Origin: Flammeovirga aprica JL-4
GTDB lineage: Bacteria; Bacteroidota; Bacteroidia; Cytophagales; Flammeovirgaceae
DNA length: 64,000 nucleotides
Direction of reading: 5' to 3'
Assembly (NCBI RefSeq): GCF_012844305.1
Contig: NZ_JABANE010000020.1
Location: 33,423 to 97,422 of the forward strand
Positions 1 through 8,530 of the stretch are shown one piece after another. Made by a program: the position numbers and the translations under genes. The notes beneath the pieces were generated by a model, which did not search any database, was not told the DNA's origin, and saw only the letters and a program-made list of their open reading frames with translations. Each line of letters starts with the position of its first letter. Position 1 is the first letter of the stretch.

Positions 1-743
1 AGGGTATATTGGAAGAAAACTATGAAGTTTACCTTGCGGAAGATGGTCAAAAAGGATTGCAAATTGCAAAGGAAGTGATGCCAAACCTTGTGGTTTCTGA
101 TATTATGATGCCTGTGATGGACGGTTATGAACTTGCAAAGAGCATACGTGATGATGATCAACTTTGTCACCTTCCTATTATTCTACTCACTGCTAAAAAT
201 TCTGAGAAAAGTAAGCTCAAAGGCTATGAATATGGAGTAGATGCTTATGTCACGAAGCCGTTCAATTCTGATGTTTTACTGGCTAGAATGCACTCTCTGA
301 TTGAAAATCGTAAGAATCAGCAGAAGAAATTCAGAACAAAAGTAGATGTGAAGCCAAGTGAAATCACTTACACTTCTATTGATGAGAAATTCTTAAAGAA
401 ATTAGTCAATATCGTAGAGGAAAATATTTCTGATTCTGAATTTACCGTAGATATGCTCGCCTCTGAGTATGGGGCCACTCCTATCCGTCTGAATCAAAAG
501 TTAAAAGCACTGACAGGTCAAACTGCGAAAGGGTTCATTAGAAATATTCGTTTAAAACGTGCTGCTCAAATGTTAAAACTAGGTCGTTATAGTGTCAGTG
601 ATGTGACCTATGAGGTTGGCTTTAATGACTTGAAGTATTTCAGAAACTGCTTTAAAAAAGAATTTGGTATTCCTCCTTCTGCTTATTTAAAGGAAAACTC
701 TTCGGAAACAGAAACTTCTGATATTTTAGAAGATATTGTATGA
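1..743 (+). CDS. Hybrid two-component system regulator, C-terminal part (receiver + AraC-type HTH), cut by left window edge
   Basis: This is the 3' end of a hybrid two-component regulator of the kind that controls polysaccharide loci in Bacteroidota. The reading frame is open to the first base, so the real start lies outside the window; the TTG at 9 is only the first possible codon. Seen directly: most of a receiver domain with the phospho-acceptor aspartate in SDIMMPVMDG and the conserved lysine in YVTKPF, then an AraC-family DNA-binding domain with the typical end (ISDSEFTVDMLASEYG, then SVSDVTYEVGFNDLKYF). The missing N-terminal part would hold the periplasmic propeller sensor and histidine kinase, as in the complete paralogue at 56261-60268. 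It lies just upstream of the susCD operon at 1317-7600 on the same strand and is the likely regulator of that operon (inference). Confidence 0.9.
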   Translation, partial: GILEENYEVYLAEDGQKGLQIAKEVMPNLVVSDIMMPVMDGYELAKSIRDDDQLCHLPIILLTAKNSEKSKLKGYEYGVDAYVTKPFNSDVLLARMHSLIENRKNQQKKFRTKVDVKPSEITYTSIDEKFLKKLVNIVEENISDSEFTVDMLASEYGATPIRLNQKLKALTGQTAKGFIRNIRLKRAAQMLKLGRYSVSDVTYEVGFNDLKYFRNCFKKEFGIPPSAYLKENSSETETSDILEDIV

Positions 744-1012
744 GTTGAGAGTTAAGAATGAAGAGTTAACAGTTAAGATAATGGTTCTTGTTGTGGACCG
801 CAAAGTGGTTTTTATGGTGGTTCGGTGGAAGTTACAATGCAACGTCCCTACACACAATTATTGGTAGAATATCCTTTATGATGAATACCATTGTGGGGAC
901 GTTTTATTGAAATGTAAATCTGACCACCATAAGAGCTGTCATAAAATTTACTTTATGAACCACAACACGAACCATTTTCTTCATTCTTAACGCTTCACTC
1001 TTCACTTAAAAA
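742..1012. repeat. Family A palindromic repeat, copy A1
   Basis: Long imperfect inverted repeat between the regulator stop codon and its terminator. The left arm (about 745-800) contains GAGTTAAGAATGAAGAG followed by ATGGTTCTTGTTGTGG. The right arm (about 955-1010) reads as its reverse complement (CCACAACACGAACCAT ... TTCATTCTTAACG). The middle holds a second inverted motif, GCAACGTCCCTAC (near 840) against GGGGACGTT (near 895). The same arms recur at about 7674, 15368, 18697, 23716 and 35249. Confidence 0.75.
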
Positions 1013-1016
1013 ATTT

Positions 1017-1041
1017 CCCTCCTGCTTATCAGGGGTTTTTA
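1017..1041 (+). terminator. Rho-independent terminator candidate of the left-edge regulator
   Basis: A short stem (CCTG with CAGG around a CTTAT loop, with flanking C and G runs) is followed by TTTTT. It is 270 bases past the stop codon, on the far side of repeat A1, as if the repeat had been inserted between gene and terminator. Confidence 0.5.
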
Positions 1042-1316
1042 AGTTAATTTTCACAAAAATATTTAAATATTTTTTTCTCTTTTGTCCGTATTATTCCATT
1101 CACTTATTCATTCAAATTCTCAAAAGTCAAAACTTTTCAACCTATAGGGGGTGTATTTTTGAAATCCTGCTCTAAACACATATACAGTAGGTTTACAATA
1201 TTTTTTCCCCCCGATTTTACAATGGTTTTTTTAACACTTATGGAAAATTAACAGTTTAGTTTTGAATCGTCAATGATAAATGAATTGAATTTTTAAAATC
1301 TTAGTATGTAGAGATT
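1042..1316 (+). other. Leader region of the susCD operon
   Basis: AT-rich stretch with several homopolymer T and C runs (for example the T6C6 run near 1201). It must contain the promoter of the susC operon. I could not place a convincing Bacteroidota -33/-7 pair, and I see no gene or repeat here. Confidence 0.4.
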
Positions 1317-4300
1317 ATGAGTTGTTATTTTACAAAAGCAAATCTATTCAAATACGTAAGCGGAGCAATTCTGCTAGTATTGTTCTCTTCTATTCAACTA
1401 TTTGCACAAGACCTTATTATTAGAGGTTCTGTGAATGATGAAGAGAAAGCTCCACTGATTGGAGCCTATGTTATGGTAAAAGGTACTACTATTGGTACAG
1501 TTACTGATTTTAACGGTAAGTTTGAACTGAAAGTACCTAGTAAAGAGAGTGTTCTTGAAATTACGTCCATTGGGTACACTACTCAATTACTAAATGTTGG
1601 TGATAGAACTACATTTGATATCGTGATGCTTTATGATACTGAAGCATTGGAAGAAGTAGTTGTAATTGGATACGGTGAACAGTCTAAACGTGAAGTAACT
1701 GGTTCAATTGCTCAAGTGAAATCAGAAGATTTAGACCGTTTAGCTACTTCAGATATTGGTACAGCACTTCAAGGTCAAATGGCTGGTGTGAGTGTTAGAT
1801 CAGCAGGTGGTTCTCCCGGTGCTAATTCAACGATCACGATTCGTGGTGTAACCTCGTTCCAAGATGGTGGTTCAGAACCACTTTATGTTGTGGATGGTGT
1901 AACGTATACTTCTAACCCCAATATTTCTCCCCAGGAAATTGAGTCATTAGAAGTACTAAAAGATGGTGCTTCTGCAGCGATCTATGGTTCAAGAGCTTCA
2001 GCAGGTGTAATTTTGATTACAACAAAAAGAGGTAAAGCAGGACAAATGAAGGTGAATTATGATGGATACTACGGTGTTCAAAAAATTACTTCAGGTGTTA
2101 ACTTGGCCAACACAAATGATCATCTTTACATCAACAAACTTACTAACTTATTAAAAGAGTCAGGTAAGTTTAATCCATTGGAACAAAACAAAAACGGTTT
2201 GTACTATGATACAAACTGGATGAATGAGCTTCAAAATGATATGGCGCCAATGCAAAACCACAGTTTAAGAATCTCTGGTGGTTCTGATAACTTAACGTAC
2301 AACATTACAGGTACTATTTTTGATCAGCAAGGTGTTCTTATCGGATCAGATTATGCTCGTCAAACAGTGAGAGCAAATACAACTTACAAGAAAGGTAAGT
2401 TACAGTTCCAAGTGAACATGGGACTTAACAACAGTATGGCTAATAAAGAACCTTGGGCTTTACAATATGATGCAATCAAGCAGTCTCCTTTCTTACCAGG
2501 AATCCAGCCAGGTGATACAGATGTAGTAGTACCAGGTGCTAACCCTGAAAACATGGGTCGTTTCGTTGGTAAATTAAACCAAGTGAACCAAGAAGCAATC
2601 AGTGGTTACAATGGTAATGCTCGTTTAAATTATGAATTATTCAAAGGATTTAAGTTAAACGCAAACATTGGCGGATCAGTTTCAAACAACAACCAGAAGC
2701 TTTTCGAACCTTCATATAATGTTTATGATGAAGATGGATTACCATTACCAAATGCATCAAATCCATATGCACAACTTAAATATACAGATTACAAATACGT
2801 TCGTACAATCCAAGAATACACTACGACTTACAACAGAAAGTTTGGAAAACATAAAGTAGGTTTTGTAGGTGGTGTTACTTTTGAATCATCTCAAGGAAAT
2901 AGACATTATATATTTGCTAGAGACTTCCCTAGCAATGATACACAATCAATTGGCGCTGCCAACGAAATAGTTGCAGCAGACGAAAGATATTCTGAAAATA
3001 AAAATATCGGTATTCTTGGTCGTGTTCAATATGCTTACGACAACCGTTATTTATTCAGTGCTTCGATCAGACGTGATGGTTCATCAAGATTCCACGAGGA
3101 CAATAGATGGGGTACTTTCCCTTCAGTTTCTGCAGGTTGGAATATTTCAGAGGAAAAATTCTGGCAACCAATCAAGAAGTACGTTTCTAACTTCAAAATT
3201 AGATATGGTTACGGTGAAACAGGTAGTGATAAGGCAGGTCAAGGTTTGAATAACTTAATGGCTGACCTTCCTTACCAATCAATCGTAACTCCTCAAGTGG
3301 ATTATATTTTAGGTAGAGAAGGTAGTGATTACTTATATTTCGGTTCTATTGCTCCAACATTCGTAGATAAAGCGATCCGTTGGGAAACTAACATCTCACA
3401 AAACATTGGTATAGATACTGAATTCATGGAAGGACGTATTACTTTATCAGTTGATATGTACCAAAACGACAAACGCGACATGTTATTAGCAGTACAGATT
3501 CCTCCATCAACTGGTGCGACATCTTCAAATAACTATGACAGAGTTTGGCAAAATGTTGGTAACCTTTCAAACCAAGGCCTTGAGATTGCATTAGGTTATA
3601 ATAACCACTTCGGTGATGTGAAGTTCTCAGTGAACGGTACATTTACAAGAAACGTAAATAAAGTAATTTCGCTTGCACCTTCAGTTGAATCAATCTCAGG
3701 TGGTAAACCAATGCTGATTAGAGATAGTGAGCCCACTACATTCTTAAAGCCAGGTTATACTGCAGGTTCATTCTTCTTGATTCCTACAGATGGTACAATC
3801 CAAACTGCTGAGGACTTAGCAGCTTACCAAAAAATGATTCCTTCAGCTCAAATGGGTGACTTGAAATATATCGATACTAATGGTGATGGTCTAATTGACC
3901 AAGAAGATCGTCAGTACATGGGTTCAGGTACTCCAGAATGGGAAGCAGGTCTTAATATGAATGTTGCTTACAAAGGTTTTGACTTAAGTGTTCAGCTATT
4001 CGCTTCAGTAGGTGCAAAAGTATTCAACGGTTCAAGAGCTTATTCATACTTGACGAAGAGAAATGCAGAACTTGTAAATGCATGGTCGCCAGCCAACCCG
4101 ACTTCAAATATCCCAATGCCGAGAGATGAGATCGAACACTTCAACACTCGTACTTTCTCAGATTACTTCTTAGAAGATGCTAGTTACTTAAGAGTTCAAA
4201 ACATCGCATTAGGATATACAATACCAAAAGCTGTTATCAGCAAATTGAAGATGAACAACTTAAGATTTTATGTTAGTGCTCAGAATCCATTCACATTCAC

Positions 4301-4418
4301 TGATTATACTGGTTTTGATCCAGAAGTTGGTTCACAAAGTATCTTCTTAAGAGGTGTTGATAGAGGTAACTATCCAATTTCAGCAGTGTACAGAGGTGGT
4401 CTTTCTCTTGAATTCTAA
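1317..4418 (+). CDS. susC: SusC/RagA-family TonB-dependent outer-membrane transporter
   Basis: Outer-membrane beta-barrel that imports glycan fragments with energy from TonB. Seen: signal peptide ending LFA-Q around residue 30; a carboxypeptidase-regulatory-like domain at about 33-105 (GAYVMVKGTTIGTVTDFNGK); a TonB-box-like segment EEVVVIGYG at 112-120; the plug domain with SVRSAGGSPGANSTITIRG and PLYVVDGV; the SusC signature near the end (DTNGDGLIDQEDRQYMG, then TPEWEAGLN); and a C-terminal aromatic strand ending GGLSLEF. The length of 1033 residues is normal for the family. It is followed after 14 bases by its SusD partner. The substrate is unknown because no degradative enzyme is linked to this operon in the window. 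Confidence 0.96.
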   Translation: MSCYFTKANLFKYVSGAILLVLFSSIQLFAQDLIIRGSVNDEEKAPLIGAYVMVKGTTIGTVTDFNGKFELKVPSKESVLEITSIGYTTQLLNVGDRTTFDIVMLYDTEALEEVVVIGYGEQSKREVTGSIAQVKSEDLDRLATSDIGTALQGQMAGVSVRSAGGSPGANSTITIRGVTSFQDGGSEPLYVVDGVTYTSNPNISPQEIESLEVLKDGASAAIYGSRASAGVILITTKRGKAGQMKVNYDGYYGVQKITSGVNLANTNDHLYINKLTNLLKESGKFNPLEQNKNGLYYDTNWMNELQNDMAPMQNHSLRISGGSDNLTYNITGTIFDQQGVLIGSDYARQTVRANTTYKKGKLQFQVNMGLNNSMANKEPWALQYDAIKQSPFLPGIQPGDTDVVVPGANPENMGRFVGKLNQVNQEAISGYNGNARLNYELFKGFKLNANIGGSVSNNNQKLFEPSYNVYDEDGLPLPNASNPYAQLKYTDYKYVRTIQEYTTTYNRKFGKHKVGFVGGVTFESSQGNRHYIFARDFPSNDTQSIGAANEIVAADERYSENKNIGILGRVQYAYDNRYLFSASIRRDGSSRFHEDNRWGTFPSVSAGWNISEEKFWQPIKKYVSNFKIRYGYGETGSDKAGQGLNNLMADLPYQSIVTPQVDYILGREGSDYLYFGSIAPTFVDKAIRWETNISQNIGIDTEFMEGRITLSVDMYQNDKRDMLLAVQIPPSTGATSSNNYDRVWQNVGNLSNQGLEIALGYNNHFGDVKFSVNGTFTRNVNKVISLAPSVESISGGKPMLIRDSEPTTFLKPGYTAGSFFLIPTDGTIQTAEDLAAYQKMIPSAQMGDLKYIDTNGDGLIDQEDRQYMGSGTPEWEAGLNMNVAYKGFDLSVQLFASVGAKVFNGSRAYSYLTKRNAELVNAWSPANPTSNIPMPRDEIEHFNTRTFSDYFLEDASYLRVQNIALGYTIPKAVISKLKMNNLRFYVSAQNPFTFTDYTGFDPEVGSQSIFLRGVDRGNYPISAVYRGGLSLEF

Positions 4419-4432
4419 ACTTACTTACAATC

Positions 4433-6070
4433 ATGAAATTTATATCTAAAATATTTGTCGGACTTGCCTTATCAGCTGCACTATCAAGCTGCTCAGACTA
4501 TTTCGATGTTGAAAATACAAATACAATTACTGAGGCTTCTTTCTGGCAAACAAGAGAGGATGCGTTTAAAGGACTAATGGCTACATATAGTGGTCTACAA
4601 GGACATGGCGTTACAGGTGGTACTTCTGCAGTGAATACGCCGGTAAGATCTGATACAGGTAGACCAAACAACTGGAATGCAGGTGCACAGTCTTTACAGA
4701 AGTTATCTTTCAACGATAACACTAACGTAGTAAAAGAAAAGTGGGCTGATTTATACACAGCTATCCTTCGTGCCAACCAAGTAATTGAAAAAGTACCTGG
4801 TATTGAGATGAATGAGGATGAGAAAGCATTATTTATTGCTGAAGCTCGTTTTGTACGTGGTTTATGTTATTACTGGTTATATTCTACTTACAACCATGGC
4901 AATGTAATCTTACATAAAACAGTTCCTGCTTCGAAAGAGGATTTTGCAAAGCCACTATCTGACAAAGCGGATGTTTTAGCATTCTTATTAGAAGACTTAC
5001 AACACGCTCAAGCGAATCTTCCTGAAACATGGGAAGAAAAATACGTGGGTCGTGCAACTTGGGGGGCTGCTACTGGCTTCTTAGGACATGTTTATATCAA
5101 TGAGCACAACTATGAATTAGCAAAGACGGAATACAAGAAGCTAATCGACAGATCTGATTTGTATCAATTGACTCCTGAAATCTCTTGGAACTTTGATGCA
5201 GAACACGAATTTAACTCAGAATCTATCTTTGAAGTAGCTTTCTCTGCAACTCAAAAACCTGGTTCAGGTGCTGCAGGCTCACCAGATGGTCCTACTGGAT
5301 CTGAAGGAACTACAAGAGCAAGAACTTTAGCTCCAGGTGAAGCAGGTGGATGGAGAGTTGTAATGCCATCATATTGGATGACAATGCAATTGAAGGAAGA
5401 CCCTATGGATCCTAACGATTCAAGAAATAATGGTCGAGTTTATTCTTTAAGATGTGAAGCTTCAATTGCAGTAGCAGATGACGGTACTACTTTTTACACT
5501 AAAGATGTAGAGGACATGGGATTCAATAACAGTGAAGCATCCTACTTAAGAAAGTTCCAAAATCACCAGTTTGAAAATGATGGTTTAGGTGATGTATATA
5601 GCTCAGGTATCAATGAAAGAATCATTCGTTTGGCTGATATCTACTTACTATATGCTGAGTGTATCTTAGAGTTAAGCGGTGACGGTGCAGTAAACGAAGC
5701 TACTAACCTTGTAAACTTAATCAGAGCGAGATCTGGTGTAACTCAAATTGACCCAGTAAACTACACTGCAAAGTCATTGATGGAGCATATTATGTGGGAT
5801 GAGAGACCAAAAGAATTAATGTTTGAAGGTCATGACACGCGTTGGGTAGATTTAAGACGTTGGGGTAAAGTAAAAGAGCAGTACGAACGTTTATCTAAGT
5901 TAGAATTTATCTTACAAGATAAGAATTTAAGATATGCTACTGTTGATGATGTTGATCTTCCAAAATTACAAGAATATGGTGAAGGAGCTGCTACATATAC
6001 TCCTCTAGTACATGATTACTTCCCTATTCCTGTAGACGAAGCACTTACTAATCCTAACATTAGCCAATAA
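4433..6070 (+). CDS. susD: SusD/RagB-family nutrient-binding outer-membrane lipoprotein
   Basis: Cell-surface lipoprotein that caps the SusC barrel and binds the glycan. Seen: lipobox LSSC with the lipidated cysteine at residue 20, followed by SDYFDVENTNTITEASFW, the typical SusD beginning; TPR-like helices (IAEARFVRGLCYYWL); and the conserved C-terminal region with IRARSGV and DERPKELMFEGHDTRWVDLRRW. The 545 residues fit the family. It sits between susC and a third lipoprotein gene with 14- and 18-base gaps, so the three are one operon. Confidence 0.95.
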   Translation: MKFISKIFVGLALSAALSSCSDYFDVENTNTITEASFWQTREDAFKGLMATYSGLQGHGVTGGTSAVNTPVRSDTGRPNNWNAGAQSLQKLSFNDNTNVVKEKWADLYTAILRANQVIEKVPGIEMNEDEKALFIAEARFVRGLCYYWLYSTYNHGNVILHKTVPASKEDFAKPLSDKADVLAFLLEDLQHAQANLPETWEEKYVGRATWGAATGFLGHVYINEHNYELAKTEYKKLIDRSDLYQLTPEISWNFDAEHEFNSESIFEVAFSATQKPGSGAAGSPDGPTGSEGTTRARTLAPGEAGGWRVVMPSYWMTMQLKEDPMDPNDSRNNGRVYSLRCEASIAVADDGTTFYTKDVEDMGFNNSEASYLRKFQNHQFENDGLGDVYSSGINERIIRLADIYLLYAECILELSGDGAVNEATNLVNLIRARSGVTQIDPVNYTAKSLMEHIMWDERPKELMFEGHDTRWVDLRRWGKVKEQYERLSKLEFILQDKNLRYATVDDVDLPKLQEYGEGAATYTPLVHDYFPIPVDEALTNPNISQ

Positions 6071-6088
6071 TTTAAAAAAAATTAGAAC

Positions 6089-7600
6089 ATGAAAATTCTA
6101 AAAAATATATCACTTGGAGTGATTGCTTTAGTAATAGCTCTCACATCCTGCCAAAAAGATGAGGTTGTACCTTATGGTGACTTCCAGGATATTGCCATCT
6201 TTTCTCCTTATGCAGGCAAAATTACAGTAGAAGTGAATCAGCAGATTTCAATTGCTGATGGTTCTAAAGGTTTTGTAGATAGAAAATGGACCGTTCCCTT
6301 CCCTTCTTACTTCTTAAATAATGAGGATTCTGTATTGACAGAAGAAACTGCTTTTGTGAAATTTATGGAAGTAGGTGAAATTCCTTTATCCATCCAATGG
6401 CAATTCCAAGATTCTACAGGGTCTTACATGCAAGATTCTACATTTATGGTTTCAGTACTTGATACCATAACTACAGATTTTGCTGTAACTAACATTGCTG
6501 GTAACTATACAGAAGCTGATGGAAAATATGTTGTTGAAGCGGGTTCTATCGTTACAATGACAGATACATCGTCAGGTAGTCCTGATACTTACCAATGGTT
6601 GATTGATGGTCAGTCAGAAATTTTAGAAACAAAAACTGTTGAGGTTCAATTCAAAAAACTAGGTACTTATACTGTTGGATTAGTTTCTTCGAGAAAAGAG
6701 CCTTATGGTCGTCCAGATAGTTTAGTAGTGTGGGATTTCATTGAAGTTATTCCTTCTACTCTTCCTGTAGAGCTTACTGGTGTTAGTGAAAGTTCGAACC
6801 CTGGTTTTATACAATTACAGTTCTCTAGAGATATGGATGTTATTGATGCTAATGATATTTCTGCTTTCACTGTGAAAGTAAATGGCGTAGCAGGTTCAAT
6901 TAAAACAGTACAATTGAATAAAAATGATGCAAGTATTGTTGAAGTTGTAATGGAAAATGACATTTACAATTCACAGACTGCAGTTGTTTCTTATGATGCT
7001 TCAGCGGGTAGTGTTCAGTCTTCTGATTTTGTTAAATTGGAGACATTCACTGATGAAAACGTCATTGTTTATGCGAAAAACTTGCTGAATATCAATCCTG
7101 ATTTTGAGGATGGTAATTATTCTCCTTTTGATGATCTAAACCTTATCAAAGGAGGAGTTAATTTAACTGTTGTTTCATCTGGAGCTCAATCTGGTACAAA
7201 TGCTTTAAACATTGTAATGGATGAAGGTTCAAATGCTCAAATTAGCATGAATGATGGATTCTTCTCTCTAAGCAAGGATAAAACATACGCTTTAGAATTC
7301 TGGGTGAAAGTGAAAAACAATCCTGGTGGAAACGGTCTTCAAATGACTTGGAGAGTAATGCCTAGTGATGGTTGGGCAGATAACTATAAACAATGGTTGG
7401 GCGTTTGCTGTACTGACCAATTAAAAGCTGATAGTGAAGGTGTTTGGCAAAAAGTTCAAATCTTGACAGACAAGCAACCTCCTGCTGATTGGGATAGTGC
7501 CAAGATTAACATACAAGTGTCTAGTGGTGCTGGTGGACAAACAGAAATTGAATTTGATAACTTTAAACTGTACGAGTACGAAGTGGCTCCAGCAGAATAA
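6089..7600 (+). CDS. Surface glycan-binding lipoprotein (SusE/F position) with PKD-like and CBM-like domains
   Basis: Third gene of the susCD operon and probably an extra surface glycan-binding protein. Seen: lipobox LTSC with cysteine 21; a PKD-like beta domain around residues 140-220 (VEAGSIVTMTDTSSGSPDTYQWLIDG, written here as its ends VEAGSIV and YQWLIDG); a second beta-sandwich at about 225-325; and a C-terminal domain beginning NINPDFEDGNYSPF with aromatic-rich strands (FWVKVKNNPGG, WRVMPSDGWADNYKQW), resembling CBM4/9-type jelly rolls. Sequence is poorly conserved in this class, so function is inferred from position and architecture. A terminator follows directly. Confidence 0.8.
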   Translation: MKILKNISLGVIALVIALTSCQKDEVVPYGDFQDIAIFSPYAGKITVEVNQQISIADGSKGFVDRKWTVPFPSYFLNNEDSVLTEETAFVKFMEVGEIPLSIQWQFQDSTGSYMQDSTFMVSVLDTITTDFAVTNIAGNYTEADGKYVVEAGSIVTMTDTSSGSPDTYQWLIDGQSEILETKTVEVQFKKLGTYTVGLVSSRKEPYGRPDSLVVWDFIEVIPSTLPVELTGVSESSNPGFIQLQFSRDMDVIDANDISAFTVKVNGVAGSIKTVQLNKNDASIVEVVMENDIYNSQTAVVSYDASAGSVQSSDFVKLETFTDENVIVYAKNLLNINPDFEDGNYSPFDDLNLIKGGVNLTVVSSGAQSGTNALNIVMDEGSNAQISMNDGFFSLSKDKTYALEFWVKVKNNPGGNGLQMTWRVMPSDGWADNYKQWLGVCCTDQLKADSEGVWQKVQILTDKQPPADWDSAKINIQVSSGAGGQTEIEFDNFKLYEYEVAPAE

Positions 7601-7621
7601 TATAAATCAATTGAATTAATA

Positions 7622-7656
7622 AAGCAGAGTATCCGTATGGGTGCTCTGCTTTTTTG
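7622..7656 (+). terminator. Rho-independent terminator of the susCD operon
   Basis: AAGCAGAG at 7622-7629 pairs with CTCTGCTT at 7644-7651, followed by a T run. It lies 21 bases after the last stop codon of the operon. Confidence 0.85.
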
Positions 7657-7673
7657 GTTTAATAGGTTTTTTG

Positions 7674-7873
7674 AGTTAAGAATGAAGATTTTTTTTGGTT
7701 AAGAGTTAAGAGTAATGGTTCGTGGTGTGGTTCGTAAGTTCTATTTGTGATGGTAATTGAAATTTGTCTAGAGACGATTTTCTCAAATCTTTAAAAAATT
7801 CACACTACAAACCACTTCAAGAGCCACAACAAGAACCATCATTATTCATTCTTAACTCTTAATTCTTCATTCA
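7674..7873. repeat. Family A palindromic repeat, copy A2, between convergent genes
   Basis: Left arm GTTAAGAATGAAG ... ATGGTTCGTGGTGTGG, and right arm from about 7800 to 7872, its rough reverse complement (CCACAACAAGAACCAT ... TTCATTCTTAACTC ... TTCTTCATTC). The outer end of the right arm runs into the AlkB stop codon (TGAATGAAGAATTAAG read on the minus strand). It fills the gap between the convergent susCD and DNA-repair operons. Confidence 0.75.
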
Positions 7874-8482
7874 ATACACTACCGTTCTAAACGTCAAATT
7901 GATTCTTGGCTTTACAATCCTTTTACTAACAGGAAGGGAATGTACCCAATGTTTCTGCGTCTCTCCTTTCATGACTAAAAGTGAACCGTGTTCAAGCAGG
8001 AGGTTTACCTTTTCTTTTGTTTCTCTATGTTTGAATGAAAACTTACGCTCTGCCCCTAGCGATAAAGAGGCTATAGCACCAAACTCTTTCATTTCCTTTT
8101 CATTGTCGCTATGGTACCCCATTCCTTCACTTCCATTATGATAAAGGTTGAGCAAGCAGGAATTATAAGTTTCCCCCGATTTTGCTTCTACAATTTTCAG
8201 TAATTGAGTTAGTGAATCATTAAAAAGGTGTGCTATTTTCTTGACTTTTGAATAAGTGTATTCGTAAGGTTGCAGGCCGTACCAGGCCATTTTGCGTTTG
8301 GTTAAAATCTCTTTGCCAAACATTTTGATTAAATCAGACTGCCAATCTATGGTATCATTCAAAAGGTTGTAAAATGATGTAGCTTCATTATAAGGAAGCA
8401 CTTTTCCATAATAATACACCTCCCCTTCGTAAGGCAACAAATTTTGAGCTTTATCAGCGGTTTGATCAAATAATGAGAGCAT
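7871..8482 (-). CDS. alkB: AlkB-like Fe(II)/2-oxoglutarate-dependent dioxygenase
   Basis: Predicted oxidative demethylase that repairs alkylated bases. The 203 residues match the single-domain AlkB fold. Seen: iron-binding HxD in MGYHSDNE near residue 122; the second iron-binding histidine in HWVHSLP near 180; the oxoglutarate-binding arginines in KPRINLTFR; and the family motif LGAERKFSFKHR. It is the last gene of a minus-strand operon with two photolyase-type genes upstream (48-base gap), which supports a DNA-repair role. Its stop codon is the first triplet of a family A repeat arm. Confidence 0.88.
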   Translation of the reverse strand: MLSLFDQTADKAQNLLPYEGEVYYYGKVLPYNEATSFYNLLNDTIDWQSDLIKMFGKEILTKRKMAWYGLQPYEYTYSKVKKIAHLFNDSLTQLLKIVEAKSGETYNSCLLNLYHNGSEGMGYHSDNEKEMKEFGAIASLSLGAERKFSFKHRETKEKVNLLLEHGSLLVMKGETQKHWVHSLPVSKRIVKPRINLTFRTVVY

Positions 8483-8530
8483 AATTTTGGTTTGTTATTA
8501 AGTAGTCCAACAATTAAAATTGTGTATTAA

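Noticed and set aside
744..1316. A small gene between the regulator and susC
   Set aside because: The stretch is repeat A1, a terminator and an AT-rich leader; no frame with a plausible start and length.
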